Assembly (NCBI RefSeq): GCF_003026215.1
Contig: NZ_PYOC01000011.1
Span: forward strand, 62,001 to 126,000
DNA: 64,000 nucleotides
Source of the DNA: Photobacterium indicum
GTDB taxonomy: Bacteria > Pseudomonadota > Gammaproteobacteria > Enterobacterales > Vibrionaceae
Reading direction: 5' to 3'
Shown: positions 1-9,920 of the stretch, one piece after another
Layout of the letters: every line of letters starts with the position of its first letter
Position numbering within the stretch: position 1 is the first letter of the stretch
Program-made: the position numbers and the translations under genes
The notes under the pieces: generated by a model
The model's database searches: none
Seen by the model: the letters and a program-made list of their open reading frames with translations, nothing else
Told to the model about the DNA's origin: nothing

Positions 1-538
1 CCGCACGTTGTAATCTGGGTTGCATTTCACGCAACACTTCAAGCTCTTCTTTACTACTGCCTTCTGGGCCGGCCAAATTAACTAGTTGTAAATCAGTTAC
101 TTGTTGCGAATCTGCTTTAAATACGTCTCCTTGTTGATTCACCAAATACTTACTATTCCACACAGCAATTGGTTGGTGCTCAACAAGGTATACTTTTAAT
201 GTATCTGGCCACTGCTTTCGTACAGAGGCTTGTGCGACCCAAGGTAATGCCTCAAGTGCAGCTTGAATATCATCGACATCTTGTGTCATGAAACTGCTTA
301 GATGATCAAGATGCCATATCGCCTGGCGTACATCGTCAGTCGTCAAATAATCCAAATCACCCTGAATAACCAGTTGTGACAAGGGTAAACGGTTTGCATC
401 TGTCATCCAGTTCATCGTGGCACTAATCAGCCACACAGTGAAACCAATGACAAAAAGAAAAAACGCCAATCCCCCCCAGCGTTTCATTACAACTGAAGGT
501 GAAAGGGAATTTATTCTTTTTACGACTGCTTCAGTCAT
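1..538 (-). CDS. ftsQ: Cell division protein FtsQ (3' end outside window)
   Basis: FtsQ is a bitopic inner-membrane divisome protein that recruits FtsB/FtsL and links early and late division proteins. About 179 N-terminal residues are visible: a short cytoplasmic tail, one membrane segment at roughly residues 22-42 (WGGLAFFLFVIGF), then a POTRA-like stretch (LVIQGDLDYLTTDDVRQAI, about residues 52-75) and the beginning of the beta domain. The ATG lies at 538-536. It is the last dcw gene in the window, downstream of murC, with no ddl gene between them as in enteric bacteria. The product is truncated only by the window edge. Identification rests on domain layout and position. Confidence 0.9.
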   Translation of the reverse strand, partial: MTEAVVKRINSLSPSVVMKRWGGLAFFLFVIGFTVWLISATMNWMTDANRLPLSQLVIQGDLDYLTTDDVRQAIWHLDHLSSFMTQDVDDIQAALEALPWVAQASVRKQWPDTLKVYLVEHQPIAVWNSKYLVNQQGDVFKADSQQVTDLQLVNLAGPEGSSKEELEVLREMQPRLQRA

Positions 539-627
539 TTTTTAATTCGCTTTACCTATCGCAGAGGAGAGTATTGCTCCAACGCTTGAGCATAATACTT
601 TTTAGCCCTAACAAGCAAAGTTGGACG

Positions 628-656
628 ATTATACCGACCAACTCGTTGCTCTCCAA
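628..656 (-). promoter_or_regulatory. Probable sigma70 promoter for ftsQ
   Basis: On the minus strand TTGGAG (651-656) and TATAAT (628-633) are separated by exactly 17 bases. The predicted transcript starts near 621, about 83 nt before the ftsQ ATG. It would give ftsQ and the genes after it expression independent of the upstream mur genes. The -10 box is a perfect consensus; the promoter is inferred from sequence only. Confidence 0.6.
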
Positions 657-803
657 CTGTTGTTACTACTTTTAGCCACAACAAGTGAAATCAATTCCAT
701 TATGATGATAATAACTATCTTACTATTTTTGGCAGAATAAACAAAATAATGCCAATTATCACAAAAAAGTTCTGAAAATTACCATCACGAATAGGCCAAA
801 CGA

Positions 804-2264
804 CTATTCTGCTCGCATTGCTGCGATATCTAGCTGCAAGTCTGCCAATTGACGGGCTATTTTGCCAACATCACCAGCACCTTGTGTCAGAAGTAGATCA
901 TCATTCTGAAGAATATTAGCTAATACTGATGGCAAATCTTCATGCGTTGGCACGAAAATAGGGTCAATCTTGCCACGACCACGAATAGTTCTACACAAAG
1001 ATCGTCCATCGGCGCCAGGAATTGCTACTTCTCCTGCAGAATAAACATCTAGCATCAATAAAACGTCAACCTGTTCCAGTACATGCGCAAAATCTTCATA
1101 AAGATCGCGAGTACGGCTATATCGATGAGGTTGAAAAATCATGACCAGACGTTTCTTTTCCCAGCCAGCACGAGCAGCTTGAATCGTAACATCAACTTCA
1201 CTTGGGTGATGACCATAATCATCAACCAGCATCACACTGCCGTTACCCGTTTCAAACTCACCAAGATGATCGAATCGACGCCCAGTGCCTTCAAATTCCA
1301 ACAGTGCACGAATGATGGCATCATCATCAACGCCTTCTTCGGTAGCAACAGCAACCGCAGCGGTTGCATTCAGTGCATTATGCTTACCTGGAATATTTAA
1401 CTTCACATTTAAGTCAGGCTTTCCTGCACGTAAAATGGTGAAGTGTCCTTGATGAGCATACTGCTTATATTTAACTATACGCACATCGGCATCATCAGAG
1501 AAACCGTACGTTATAATCTGACGTCCAATCCGAGGTAATAAGTCTCGCACCACAGGATCATCGACACACATAACGGCCAAACCGTAGAACGGTAAATTAT
1601 GTAGAAAATCGATAAAGGTTTGTTTTAATACTTCAAAATCGCCGCCATACGTATCCATATGATCAGCTTCAATGTTAGTAACAACGCTAACCATAGGTTG
1701 AAGGTGCAAGAAAGATGCATCACTTTCATCAGCTTCAGCAATCAGATAACGACTACAACCTAAGCGCGCATTCGTACCAGCACTTTTTACTAAGCCACCG
1801 TTAACAAACGTTGGATCTAAGCCTGCTTCAAAATAGATTTGAGTCATTAATGCAGTGGTTGTCGTTTTACCGTGTGTTCCCGCGATCGCGATACCATGAC
1901 GGTAGCGCATTAATTCAGCAAGCATCTCAGCACGGCGAACCACGGGAATGCGAAGTTCACGAGCAGCAACAAGCTCTGGGTTATCTTGAGCAATAGCAGT
2001 TGATACGACAACAACACTCGCACCATTCACATTGTCAGCGGCATGCCCAAAAAAGATTTCAGCACCTTTTCGGGTTAAACTGTCTGTTACCGCATTTGGC
2101 GCAAGATCAGAGCCACTAATGCGATAGCCTTCATTCACTAAAACTTCAGCAATGCCGCTCATGCCTGCACCACCAATCCCAACAAAGTGAATACGCTCTA
2201 CACGACGCATTTCTGGTACCATTGTTCTAATTTTTGCTAATTGCTGGTTGTCCAGTTTACTCAT
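804..2264 (-). CDS. murC: UDP-N-acetylmuramate--L-alanine ligase
   Basis: MurC is the cytoplasmic ATP-dependent ligase that adds L-Ala to UDP-MurNAc, the first amino acid of the peptidoglycan stem. The N-terminal Rossmann motif HFVGIGGAGMSG (about residues 26-37) binds the UDP sugar. The Mur ligase P-loop GTHGKTTT lies near residue 130, followed by the DDYGHHPSE segment of the C-terminal domain. At 486 aa it has the usual length. I take the ATG at 2264; an in-frame GTG one codon upstream is less likely. It lies 15 bp after murG, and a 265-bp gap with its own promoter separates it from ftsQ. Confidence 0.97.
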   Translation of the reverse strand: MSKLDNQQLAKIRTMVPEMRRVERIHFVGIGGAGMSGIAEVLVNEGYRISGSDLAPNAVTDSLTRKGAEIFFGHAADNVNGASVVVVSTAIAQDNPELVAARELRIPVVRRAEMLAELMRYRHGIAIAGTHGKTTTTALMTQIYFEAGLDPTFVNGGLVKSAGTNARLGCSRYLIAEADESDASFLHLQPMVSVVTNIEADHMDTYGGDFEVLKQTFIDFLHNLPFYGLAVMCVDDPVVRDLLPRIGRQIITYGFSDDADVRIVKYKQYAHQGHFTILRAGKPDLNVKLNIPGKHNALNATAAVAVATEEGVDDDAIIRALLEFEGTGRRFDHLGEFETGNGSVMLVDDYGHHPSEVDVTIQAARAGWEKKRLVMIFQPHRYSRTRDLYEDFAHVLEQVDVLLMLDVYSAGEVAIPGADGRSLCRTIRGRGKIDPIFVPTHEDLPSVLANILQNDDLLLTQGAGDVGKIARQLADLQLDIAAMRAE

Positions 2265-2279
2265 CACTCTGTTCTCTTC

Positions 2280-3362
2280 TTATTTTCGTGCCAACGATTT
2301 AATGACATCTGCGACGCGTACATCAGCATCAACAATCGCGGCTTCTCGTGCAGCAACAGCCATTTGCTTTAATACTTCACGATCTAATTGGTTCAATTCT
2401 TCAGCTAGCCCTGCAGCTGTTAAATCCATTTGTTCTATCATCTTTGCCGCCCCACATTGCACTAAATGGTCGGCATTCAGTGCTTGCTGGCGATCTTTGT
2501 GCATAAACGGTACAAAAATAGCACCAACACCGGCAGCCGATAACTCTGACACTGTTAATGCACCCGAGCGGCAAACAACGACGTCAGCCCATGCATACGC
2601 AGCAGCAACATCATCGATAAATTCAGTCACTTTATGCGGCACATTAGTGCTATTTGCATAAGCTTGCTCCGTAACTTGCTGGCTGCCTTTTCCTGCTTGA
2701 TGCCAGATCGTCACTTTGTTACCGAGTAATCCTGCAACTTCAGGTAACGTTTGATTAAGGATTCGCGCCCCTTGGCTTCCCCCCATAACCAAAATTCGCA
2801 CAGGACCTTGTCGCTCAGCAAATCGCTCTTGAGGGCTTGCTAGTGCTATCACATCTTGGCGGACAGGATTACCAACAACATCTTTATTAGCAAAAGCTCC
2901 CGGAAAAGCTTGTAATACTTTCGCTGCAATACGTGATAACCATTGATTGGTTAATCCAGCAACTGCATTCTGCTCATGTAAGACAACGGGGACACCTGAT
3001 AACCAAGCAGCAACACCGCCAGGACCGCTTACATAGCCCCCCATGCCTAATACCACATCAGGCTGCCAAGCTTTTATGTATTTACGAGCTTGTAAAATAG
3101 CACCTACAATCTTGAATGGTGCCGCAAGCAAACGAGTGATTCCTTGCCCACGCAGCCCTTTTACTTTAATGAAATCAATTTCAATGCCATGTTTAGGCAC
3201 TAAATCAGCTTCCATACGATCAGCGGTACCTAACCAGCGGATCTCCCAACCTTCTTCTTGCAATTTTTTTGCCACAGCAAGACCAGGGAAAACATGACCA
3301 CCAGTACCACCAGCCATCACTAGTAAACGTTTATTCTTGTTCATCGTTGTTGTTACTGTCAT
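2280..3362 (-). CDS. murG: UDP-GlcNAc:undecaprenyl-PP-MurNAc-pentapeptide GlcNAc transferase
   Basis: MurG is the peripheral membrane glycosyltransferase (GT-B fold, GT28) that converts lipid I to lipid II on the cytoplasmic face. The N-terminal donor/acceptor glycine motif GGTGGHVFPG is near residues 18-27, and the second one, GGSQGARILN, is near residue 193. The C-terminal VCRSGALTVSELSAAG stretch is the nucleotide-sugar binding region. Length 360 aa is normal. The ATG at 3362 overlaps the ftsW end by 32 bp; an alternative ATG at 3344 (MNKNKRLLVMAGG) would reduce the overlap to 14 bp. Neither start has a strong ribosome-binding site. Confidence 0.97.
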   Translation of the reverse strand: MTVTTTMNKNKRLLVMAGGTGGHVFPGLAVAKKLQEEGWEIRWLGTADRMEADLVPKHGIEIDFIKVKGLRGQGITRLLAAPFKIVGAILQARKYIKAWQPDVVLGMGGYVSGPGGVAAWLSGVPVVLHEQNAVAGLTNQWLSRIAAKVLQAFPGAFANKDVVGNPVRQDVIALASPQERFAERQGPVRILVMGGSQGARILNQTLPEVAGLLGNKVTIWHQAGKGSQQVTEQAYANSTNVPHKVTEFIDDVAAAYAWADVVVCRSGALTVSELSAAGVGAIFVPFMHKDRQQALNADHLVQCGAAKMIEQMDLTAAGLAEELNQLDREVLKQMAVAAREAAIVDADVRVADVIKSLARK

Positions 3363-4566
3363 TTAAACTACTGTCATCCAATTCTTCAGATTCTGCCGGA
3401 CCATACTTGGCAAACAGCCTCTGTTCGTGATCAATACGGAGTAAAATACCCACCGCGGTAGCCATTATAAATAAGCTCGAACCACCGTAACTGATCAAGG
3501 GTAACGTTAACCCTTTTGTTGGTACCATGCCTATCGCAGCACCAACATTCACCAGCGTTTGGAATGCGAACCAAAAGCTAAACCCACATGCTAAAAAGCC
3601 ACCAAATAACTGCCCAGACTGCAAACACTTGCGCCCAATGAATAGCGCTTTAAATACCAAGGCAAAAATTAATAGCAATACAACAGTAACGCCAATAAGG
3701 CCTAATTCTTCACCTAAAACAGCAAATACAAAATCCGTGTGCGCTTCCGGTAAATATTCTAATTTTTGAATGGAGTTGCCTAGCCCTTGCCCCATCAGCT
3801 CGCCACGTCCAAACGCCATTAATGACTGGGTAAGCTGATATCCACTACCAAAGGGATCTTCCCATGGGTCAAGAAAAGACGTCACTCGACGTAATCGATA
3901 AGGTTCGAAAACAATCAAAAGGCCAATGCCTAACAATGCGCCAGAAATCATCACTAAAAACTGCCAAAGCTTAGCCCCGGCAATGAACAACATACCCACA
4001 GTGGTAACAAACATTACAACGAATGAGCCTAAGTCAGGCTGCATTAACAATAAAAAAGCGAGAATACCCAGTACGGCAAGTGGTTTTATAAAGCCAATGA
4101 AACTAGCGCGAACCTGACTATATTGGCGAACTAGATAACCCGCCAAAAAAATAAATAATGAGAGCTTAGCCACTTCCGCGGGTTGAAGATTAAAAACCCC
4201 TAATGGGATCCAGCGAGCCGCACCATTCACCGAACGCCCAATAAGCAGAACGATAATAAGCAATACAATCGACAGAAATAACATTGGCACGCTGAATTGC
4301 TTCCAACGCGATAATGGTACTTGTACGACCCCAGCGATGATCACTAAAGAACAAACAAGAAAGAAGGCATGTCGTAGTGCAAAATAAAAAGGGATGCCTG
4401 TTAAACGGGTCGCAACAGGTACTGAAGCTGAGGTAACAATCACAAGGCCTGTGATCATTAGAGATAACGCAATCCAAACTAATTGGCGATCATACAAACA
4501 CGGTGCTGGAGGTTTCGTTAACCACTCGCCGACGGTTGAAGCGCCATTCTTAGCTTGGCTTAACAT
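3331..4566 (-). CDS. ftsW: Septal peptidoglycan glycosyltransferase FtsW (SEDS family)
   Basis: FtsW is the SEDS-family polytopic membrane glycosyltransferase that polymerises lipid II at the septum together with FtsI. The 411-aa protein has about ten hydrophobic segments. Family motifs seen are IGRSVNGAARWI, PEAHTDFVFAVLGEELG and the C-terminal NVGAAIGMVPTKGLTLPLIS followed by YGGSS. The acidic C-tail (ESEELDDSSLNDSNNNDEQE) is cytoplasmic. It overlaps the end of murD by 7 bp and the start of murG by 32 bp, so it is translationally coupled within the dcw operon. Confidence 0.96.
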   Translation of the reverse strand: MLSQAKNGASTVGEWLTKPPAPCLYDRQLVWIALSLMITGLVIVTSASVPVATRLTGIPFYFALRHAFFLVCSLVIIAGVVQVPLSRWKQFSVPMLFLSIVLLIIVLLIGRSVNGAARWIPLGVFNLQPAEVAKLSLFIFLAGYLVRQYSQVRASFIGFIKPLAVLGILAFLLLMQPDLGSFVVMFVTTVGMLFIAGAKLWQFLVMISGALLGIGLLIVFEPYRLRRVTSFLDPWEDPFGSGYQLTQSLMAFGRGELMGQGLGNSIQKLEYLPEAHTDFVFAVLGEELGLIGVTVVLLLIFALVFKALFIGRKCLQSGQLFGGFLACGFSFWFAFQTLVNVGAAIGMVPTKGLTLPLISYGGSSLFIMATAVGILLRIDHEQRLFAKYGPAESEELDDSSLNDSNNNDEQE

Positions 4567-5903
4567 GCCTTTGCTCCTGCAACACGATGTTGTAAGGCTT
4601 TGGCTTGTTCAACAAATGCATCACCTCGTGCCATAAAGTTGGGGAATTGATCAAAGCTAGCACACGCTGGCGACAATAAGATCATATCGCCTTTTTGCGC
4701 GGTATCTGCAGCGATAGTCATTGCTTCAGCCATTGTCTCAGTACAAATGGGGGCATCAACCAACGACATAAACTGATTTCCATCACGGCCAAAACAGTAA
4801 AGCTGTACATTTAAGTCAGCCAAAACAGGTTTTAGTTCCGAAAAATCAGCCCCTTTCCCATCACCACCCACCAGCAGATGTAACTTACCCGGCAAGTTTA
4901 GCCCTTTAAGTGCGGCTAACGTGCTGGCTAGATTCGTTGCTTTCGAGTCATTCACCCATTTAACATCATGTTGATTCACGACCAACTGACAGCGATGTGC
5001 TAAACCGTTATAACGCTGCAAAGCACGGCATGCGGCTTGATGATCGATGTTAACGGCATCTGCCAAGGCTAATGCAGCTAAACTATTCGCTACATTGTGT
5101 CGCCCCACCAACGCTATATCACTTGTCTTCATGATCGGTTGAGCGTCTACGGCTAAAAACTCTTCTCCGTCTAACATCACTAAGCCATAATCTTGATTAT
5201 CAAAGCCAAAGCTGGTGATTTTATGGCGGAAGCGAGTAGGTAAAGTAGCTAGATCATCGCGGTTGTATACCGCTAATGCAGCATGTTCAAAAATTCGCAT
5301 TTTTGCCAAGCTATAATCTTCTAGCCCGTCATAGCGATCCATATGATCTTCAGAAAGATTAAGATATACAGCAGCTTTTAACTCTAACGATGAGGTTGTT
5401 TCAAGTTGGAAACTAGATAGCTCAAGCACATACAAATCATGCTCGTTCACTAACATATCTAACGCAGCAAAGCCGATGTTGCCACCGACCCCCACATTGA
5501 TACTGGCTTCTTTTGCCATTTCACCAATCAGACTTGTCACCGTACTCTTGCCATTAGACCCAGTGATCGCCACGACAGGCTTTGTCACAGCACGGGCAAA
5601 TAGCTCAATATCACCGACGATTTCAATACCTGCGGCTTTAGCAGCAACTAGCTCAAGCGTAGCCAGCGCAATGCCTGGACTCGCAACAATCAAATCAGCC
5701 TCTAACAGCCAATTCATATTCCATTGCCCTGCACATAGCTCAACGCTAGAAGGAAGTTTATCTTGCCCAGGCGGTATTGCGCGGGTATCAATCACTTTGA
5801 TATCACGAGTGCCAGTTTGACGTAGCCAGAAATTAACAACCGACAAGCCTGTTATCCCTAAACCAATGACAACAACCTTTTTTACACCGCCTAAGCCTTT
5901 CAT
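4560..5903 (-). CDS. murD: UDP-N-acetylmuramoyl-L-alanine--D-glutamate ligase
   Basis: MurD is the cytoplasmic ligase adding D-Glu to UDP-MurNAc-L-Ala. It has an N-terminal Rossmann loop (VVVIGLGITGLS, about residues 10-21), the ATP-binding GSNGKSTVTSL near residue 114, the LSEDHMDRY motif of the central domain, and WVNDSKATN plus LLSPACASFDQF of the C-terminal domain. Length 447 aa matches the family. The ATG at 5903 directly abuts the mraY stop codon and the 3' end overlaps ftsW. Confidence 0.97.
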   Translation of the reverse strand: MKGLGGVKKVVVIGLGITGLSVVNFWLRQTGTRDIKVIDTRAIPPGQDKLPSSVELCAGQWNMNWLLEADLIVASPGIALATLELVAAKAAGIEIVGDIELFARAVTKPVVAITGSNGKSTVTSLIGEMAKEASINVGVGGNIGFAALDMLVNEHDLYVLELSSFQLETTSSLELKAAVYLNLSEDHMDRYDGLEDYSLAKMRIFEHAALAVYNRDDLATLPTRFRHKITSFGFDNQDYGLVMLDGEEFLAVDAQPIMKTSDIALVGRHNVANSLAALALADAVNIDHQAACRALQRYNGLAHRCQLVVNQHDVKWVNDSKATNLASTLAALKGLNLPGKLHLLVGGDGKGADFSELKPVLADLNVQLYCFGRDGNQFMSLVDAPICTETMAEAMTIAADTAQKGDMILLSPACASFDQFPNFMARGDAFVEQAKALQHRVAGAKAC

Positions 5904-6986
5904 TTATCGAACCTTCAATGTTGCCAAAGCAATCAATACTAGCATTAACGTAATGATCCAAAAGCGCACAATAACACGTGGTTCAGGCCAGCCTTTTAGC
6001 TCGTAATGATGGTGAATCGGTGCCATGCGGAAAATACGCTGTCCACGAAGTTTGTAAGAACCCACCTGTAAAATGACAGAAACGGTTTCCATTACAAACA
6101 CACCGCCCATGATCACTAATAGCAACTCTTGACGCACTAATACCGCAATCGTCCCCAATGCACCGCCTAATGCTAATGAACCTACATCGCCCATAAACAC
6201 TTGTGCTGGGTAAGTGTTAAACCACAAGAACCCTAAACCAGCACCCACAATTGCGGTACATAAGACCACCAGCTCACTGGCATCTTTGAGATAAGGAATG
6301 TGTAGGTATTCCGCAAAATTGACGTTACCTGTAGCCCAAGCAATAAATGCCATACCACCAGCAACCATCACTGTAGGCATAATAGCTAAACCGTCTAGGC
6401 CATCAGTCAAGTTAACGGCATTACTGGTGCCAACAATAACAAAGTAGGTTAATACGATATAAAGCAAGCCGAGTTGTGGCATGACGTCTTTAAAGAAAGG
6501 CACAACCAATTGAGTGGCTGCGGTATCTTTACCGTGCATATACAAGGCAAAAGCAACAACCAGTGCAATAACGGATTGCCAGAAGTATTTCCAACGGGCA
6601 ATAAGGCCATCAGAGTTCTTGTGCACCACTTTACGGTAATCATCAACAAACCCGACAGCGCCATAACCGAGCATTACGGCAAGCACAGCCCAAATGTAAG
6701 GGTTTGATAAATCAGTCCACAATAACGTTGTTATCGTAATCGCAGCCAGAATCATGATGCCGCCCATCGTTGGCGTACCACGCTTGCTGAAATGAGATTC
6801 TGGTCCATCATTACGGACAATCTGACCGATTTGCAGCATTTGCAAACGCGCAATAAGGCGTGGCCCCATCCATAGCGAGAGTATCAATGCTGTCAATACG
6901 CTCATAATGGCGCGGAAAGTCAGGTATTCAAACAATCTGAAAAATGGATATGATGGTTCTAGTAAATCGGCTAACCAATAAATCAT
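5904..6986 (-). CDS. mraY: Phospho-MurNAc-pentapeptide translocase
   Basis: MraY is the integral membrane enzyme that transfers phospho-MurNAc-pentapeptide to undecaprenyl phosphate, making lipid I. At 360 aa with about ten membrane spans it has the standard size. The catalytic signatures are all present: GFVDDYRKVVHKNSDGL (aspartate pair), NAVNLTDGLDGLA, FMGDVGSLALGG and the histidine-rich APIHHHYELKGW loop. It lies between murF (4-bp overlap) and murD (abutting). Confidence 0.97.
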   Translation of the reverse strand: MIYWLADLLEPSYPFFRLFEYLTFRAIMSVLTALILSLWMGPRLIARLQMLQIGQIVRNDGPESHFSKRGTPTMGGIMILAAITITTLLWTDLSNPYIWAVLAVMLGYGAVGFVDDYRKVVHKNSDGLIARWKYFWQSVIALVVAFALYMHGKDTAATQLVVPFFKDVMPQLGLLYIVLTYFVIVGTSNAVNLTDGLDGLAIMPTVMVAGGMAFIAWATGNVNFAEYLHIPYLKDASELVVLCTAIVGAGLGFLWFNTYPAQVFMGDVGSLALGGALGTIAVLVRQELLLVIMGGVFVMETVSVILQVGSYKLRGQRIFRMAPIHHHYELKGWPEPRVIVRFWIITLMLVLIALATLKVR

Positions 6987-8389
6987 TGTGTATCTTCCTG
7001 CAGCGCTGCAATCACGTGTTCCATTCGAGAACTACGTGCACCTTTTGCTAACACTGTTACCTCTTGGTAATGTTGTTGATTAATATTAAGCGGATGAAGT
7101 TGCGCTTGTAATTGTTCAATTAATATTGATTTATCTGCAAAGTGCTGCCCTTGATTTAAGTCACTAACCACTGCACTTGCACAACCGAATGTGAATACCT
7201 TATCTAAGCCTTTCGTCATGGCATACTCTGCCACTTCACGGTGTAAGCTTGCACTGTCTTCACCCAGCTCAGCCATATCACCGAGTACAAACCAACGTTG
7301 ACCAGTAAAAGAAGCTAATAGATCAATCGCAGCTTTAACCGAAGCAACACTCGCATTATAGGTATCATCGATTAAACGTAAACCTTCTCGAGGGTGGCTC
7401 ACATCTACTCGACCTTTTACGTTAGCTACTTGCTCAAGACCCGCTTTAACCTGCTCTAACGTTGCTCCAACTGCCATTGCTAACGCAGCTGCAGCAAGCG
7501 CATTGGACACATTGTGAGTACCCGCTAACGTTAATGTAATATCCGTCGTGCCTTCAGGGGTACACATTGTAAAACAAGCTAGCCCTTCAGAGTTAATAAA
7601 AATATCAGTTGCAGAGAAATCTGCATCAATATCCGTTAAAGAGAAGGTTTTTACAGTGTGCTGAGCCAAAAGTGACTGCCACATCGCGACATCATTGGAG
7701 TCTAAATTAATAATGGCAGTACTTAAACCTGAATCATTTAAGGGGGCGGTTAACCCTTCAAAGATTTCACCTTTCGCTTTTGCAACGCCAGCGAGCGAGC
7801 CAAACCCTTCAAGGTGCGCAGCAGCAAGGTTATTGATCAAGGCGACTTGAGGCTTAACTAAATTGGTGGTGTAGGCAATTTCTTTTTGATGGTTAGCACC
7901 CAATTCGATAACGGCAAATTCATGCTCTGGGGTTAAACGTAATAATGTCAGTGGTACACCGATGTCATTATTGAAGTTGCCCGCCGTGGCTAACACATTA
8001 CCTTTTTGGCTTAAAATTTCAGCTGCCATCTCTTTAACTGTCGTTTTACCACAACTACCGGTTAGTGCTATCGTCTTCAGGCCATGACTTTTCTCCATGG
8101 TCTGCTTTAACCAAGCACCTAATAACCCAAGCGCTTGATGAGTGTCTTTAACGACTAACTGGGGCAGTTCAACAGGTAAGTGACGACTCACCAATAATGC
8201 GGCAGCGCCGTTATCCATTGCATTTTGACAAAAGTCATGAGCATCGAAACGCTCACCTTTTAATGCAATAAACAATGTATGAGCAGAGACAGTTCGCGTA
8301 TCTGTCGAAACATTGGCAATAGTGATATCGTTGCCGATTAACTCTGCACCTAAGACATCAGCCAATTGCGCTAACTGAACCTCTATCAT
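6983..8389 (-). CDS. murF: UDP-MurNAc-tripeptide--D-Ala-D-Ala ligase
   Basis: MurF adds the D-Ala-D-Ala dipeptide, the last cytoplasmic step of UDP-MurNAc-pentapeptide synthesis. The P-loop LTGSCGKTTVKEMA is near residues 108-121, followed by NFNNDIGVPLTLL and ELGANHQKEI of the central domain and DDTYNASVASVKAA in the C-terminal domain. Length 468 aa. The ATG overlaps the murE stop (ATGA), and its own stop overlaps mraY, consistent with tight operon coupling. Confidence 0.97.
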   Translation of the reverse strand: MIEVQLAQLADVLGAELIGNDITIANVSTDTRTVSAHTLFIALKGERFDAHDFCQNAMDNGAAALLVSRHLPVELPQLVVKDTHQALGLLGAWLKQTMEKSHGLKTIALTGSCGKTTVKEMAAEILSQKGNVLATAGNFNNDIGVPLTLLRLTPEHEFAVIELGANHQKEIAYTTNLVKPQVALINNLAAAHLEGFGSLAGVAKAKGEIFEGLTAPLNDSGLSTAIINLDSNDVAMWQSLLAQHTVKTFSLTDIDADFSATDIFINSEGLACFTMCTPEGTTDITLTLAGTHNVSNALAAAALAMAVGATLEQVKAGLEQVANVKGRVDVSHPREGLRLIDDTYNASVASVKAAIDLLASFTGQRWFVLGDMAELGEDSASLHREVAEYAMTKGLDKVFTFGCASAVVSDLNQGQHFADKSILIEQLQAQLHPLNINQQHYQEVTVLAKGARSSRMEHVIAALQEDTQ

Positions 8390-9906
8390 GCCGTTTCCCC
8401 AAATAAAGCTTGTACCGTTTCACGGTCAGAATAATGAATGGTTCGATCTGCGAGAACTTGATAATCCTCATGACCTTTTCCAGCTAATAAAATAATATCA
8501 TTCGCTTGTGCGTGTTCTATTGCATAAGTGCACGCTAATTTACGATCGTGGATCACTTGTGCTTGCTGTGGCAATACTAACCCTTGCAACATATCACTGA
8601 CGATAGCGGCTGGCGCTTCTGTGCGCGGATTGTCATCCGTAATAATAATCTGATCCGCTAAGCGTTCTGATATTTCAGCCATCATAGGACGCTTACCAGT
8701 ATCTCGGTCGCCACCGCAGCCAAAGATACACCATAATTTACCCTGACAATGCACGCGTAACGCTTGCAGTGCTTTTTCTAAAGCATCTGGCGTATGAGCA
8801 TAATCAACTACAACCATCGGTTTGTCAGAACGTTGAAAAACTTCCATTCGACCAATCACTGCTGTCAAACGTGGTGCTACCGCAGTCAATTTATCAATAG
8901 AGTGCCCTAAGGCTAATAACGTCGCTAATGCCAGCAATAGATTCGACACATTAAATGAGCCAACAAGCGGTGCTGTAAACTGACCTGCCCCCCAGCTAGA
9001 ATCAAAAATTATATTAACGCCTTGAGTGCTGTACGCGACATCCGTTAACCATAACGCTTGTCCCTGATAACCTTCGCCTAAACGCGCTTTATCCGTTACG
9101 ACTGCAACCGCATTAGGTAAGTCGGCTAACCAAGATAATCCAATATCATCATCAGCATTAATAACAGGGATGCCCGCTTGATGTTCGGTGAACAAACATT
9201 TTTTTGCATCCGCGTAATTTGCCATATCACCATGATAATCAAGATGATCGCGACTTAAATTGGTAAAGATACTGGCAACAAACTGCAAGGCTTTAACACG
9301 TCCTTGCACTAAACCGTGTGATGAAATTTCCATTGCGGCAAAATCAGCACCTTGATCGACAAGAGCATGCAATACATGAGGAATTTCAATCGCATTACCC
9401 GTGGTGTTAACCGCAGGTATAAGGCTATTTAACAAACCATTACCTGTCGTTCCCATAACTCCTGCGTTATAACCAATGAGATTCGCCCATTGTGCTAACA
9501 GTTGGCTAATGGTGGTTTTCCCATTCGTACCTGTCACAGCCAATAATTTAAGACGTGTATCGGGTTGGGCATAAAAGCGATTGGCAATCGCTGAAAGGTA
9601 CTGATTCAATTGCTTAAAATAAATAATCACGATACCGTCTTGCTCAACAATATCACCATGCTTAGCGATATTCTCGGCTTCAGCGAGAACAGCAGTTGCC
9701 CCAGCGTGAATTGCCGCCGGAATAAAGCCACGACCATCAACGGCATGACCATTAACAGCAACGAATAAGTCATCGGCTTCAATTTGACGACTATCAATCG
9801 TCATATTTTCCACACTGTGTTCACGCCACTTTTCTTGCCAGTCAGATGTGGCCATCCACGGTGAAAGCAATGATCCAAGTGTGATCGATTGACTAGGACT
9901 TAACAT
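8386..9906 (-). CDS. murE: UDP-MurNAc-tripeptide synthetase (meso-diaminopimelate adding)
   Basis: MurE adds the third stem residue. The DNPRTEAP motif near the C-terminus (TDDNPRTEAPAAIV) is the signature of meso-diaminopimelate specificity, which fits a Gram-negative wall. The P-loop VTGTNGKTTISQL is near residue 119, followed by NTTGNAIEIP and EISSHGLVQGRV of the central domain and VDYAHTPDALEKAL. At 506 aa it is a little longer than the enteric protein (495). It lies 14 bp after ftsI and has a 4-bp overlap with murF. Confidence 0.97.
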   Translation of the reverse strand: MLSPSQSITLGSLLSPWMATSDWQEKWREHSVENMTIDSRQIEADDLFVAVNGHAVDGRGFIPAAIHAGATAVLAEAENIAKHGDIVEQDGIVIIYFKQLNQYLSAIANRFYAQPDTRLKLLAVTGTNGKTTISQLLAQWANLIGYNAGVMGTTGNGLLNSLIPAVNTTGNAIEIPHVLHALVDQGADFAAMEISSHGLVQGRVKALQFVASIFTNLSRDHLDYHGDMANYADAKKCLFTEHQAGIPVINADDDIGLSWLADLPNAVAVVTDKARLGEGYQGQALWLTDVAYSTQGVNIIFDSSWGAGQFTAPLVGSFNVSNLLLALATLLALGHSIDKLTAVAPRLTAVIGRMEVFQRSDKPMVVVDYAHTPDALEKALQALRVHCQGKLWCIFGCGGDRDTGKRPMMAEISERLADQIIITDDNPRTEAPAAIVSDMLQGLVLPQQAQVIHDRKLACTYAIEHAQANDIILLAGKGHEDYQVLADRTIHYSDRETVQALFGETA

Positions 9907-9920
9907 TTACATCGCCTCAA

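Noticed and set aside
729..755. TTGGCA / TGCCAA hairpin after murC
   Set aside because: Only six pairs with a 15-base loop and no T-run; too weak to call a terminator.
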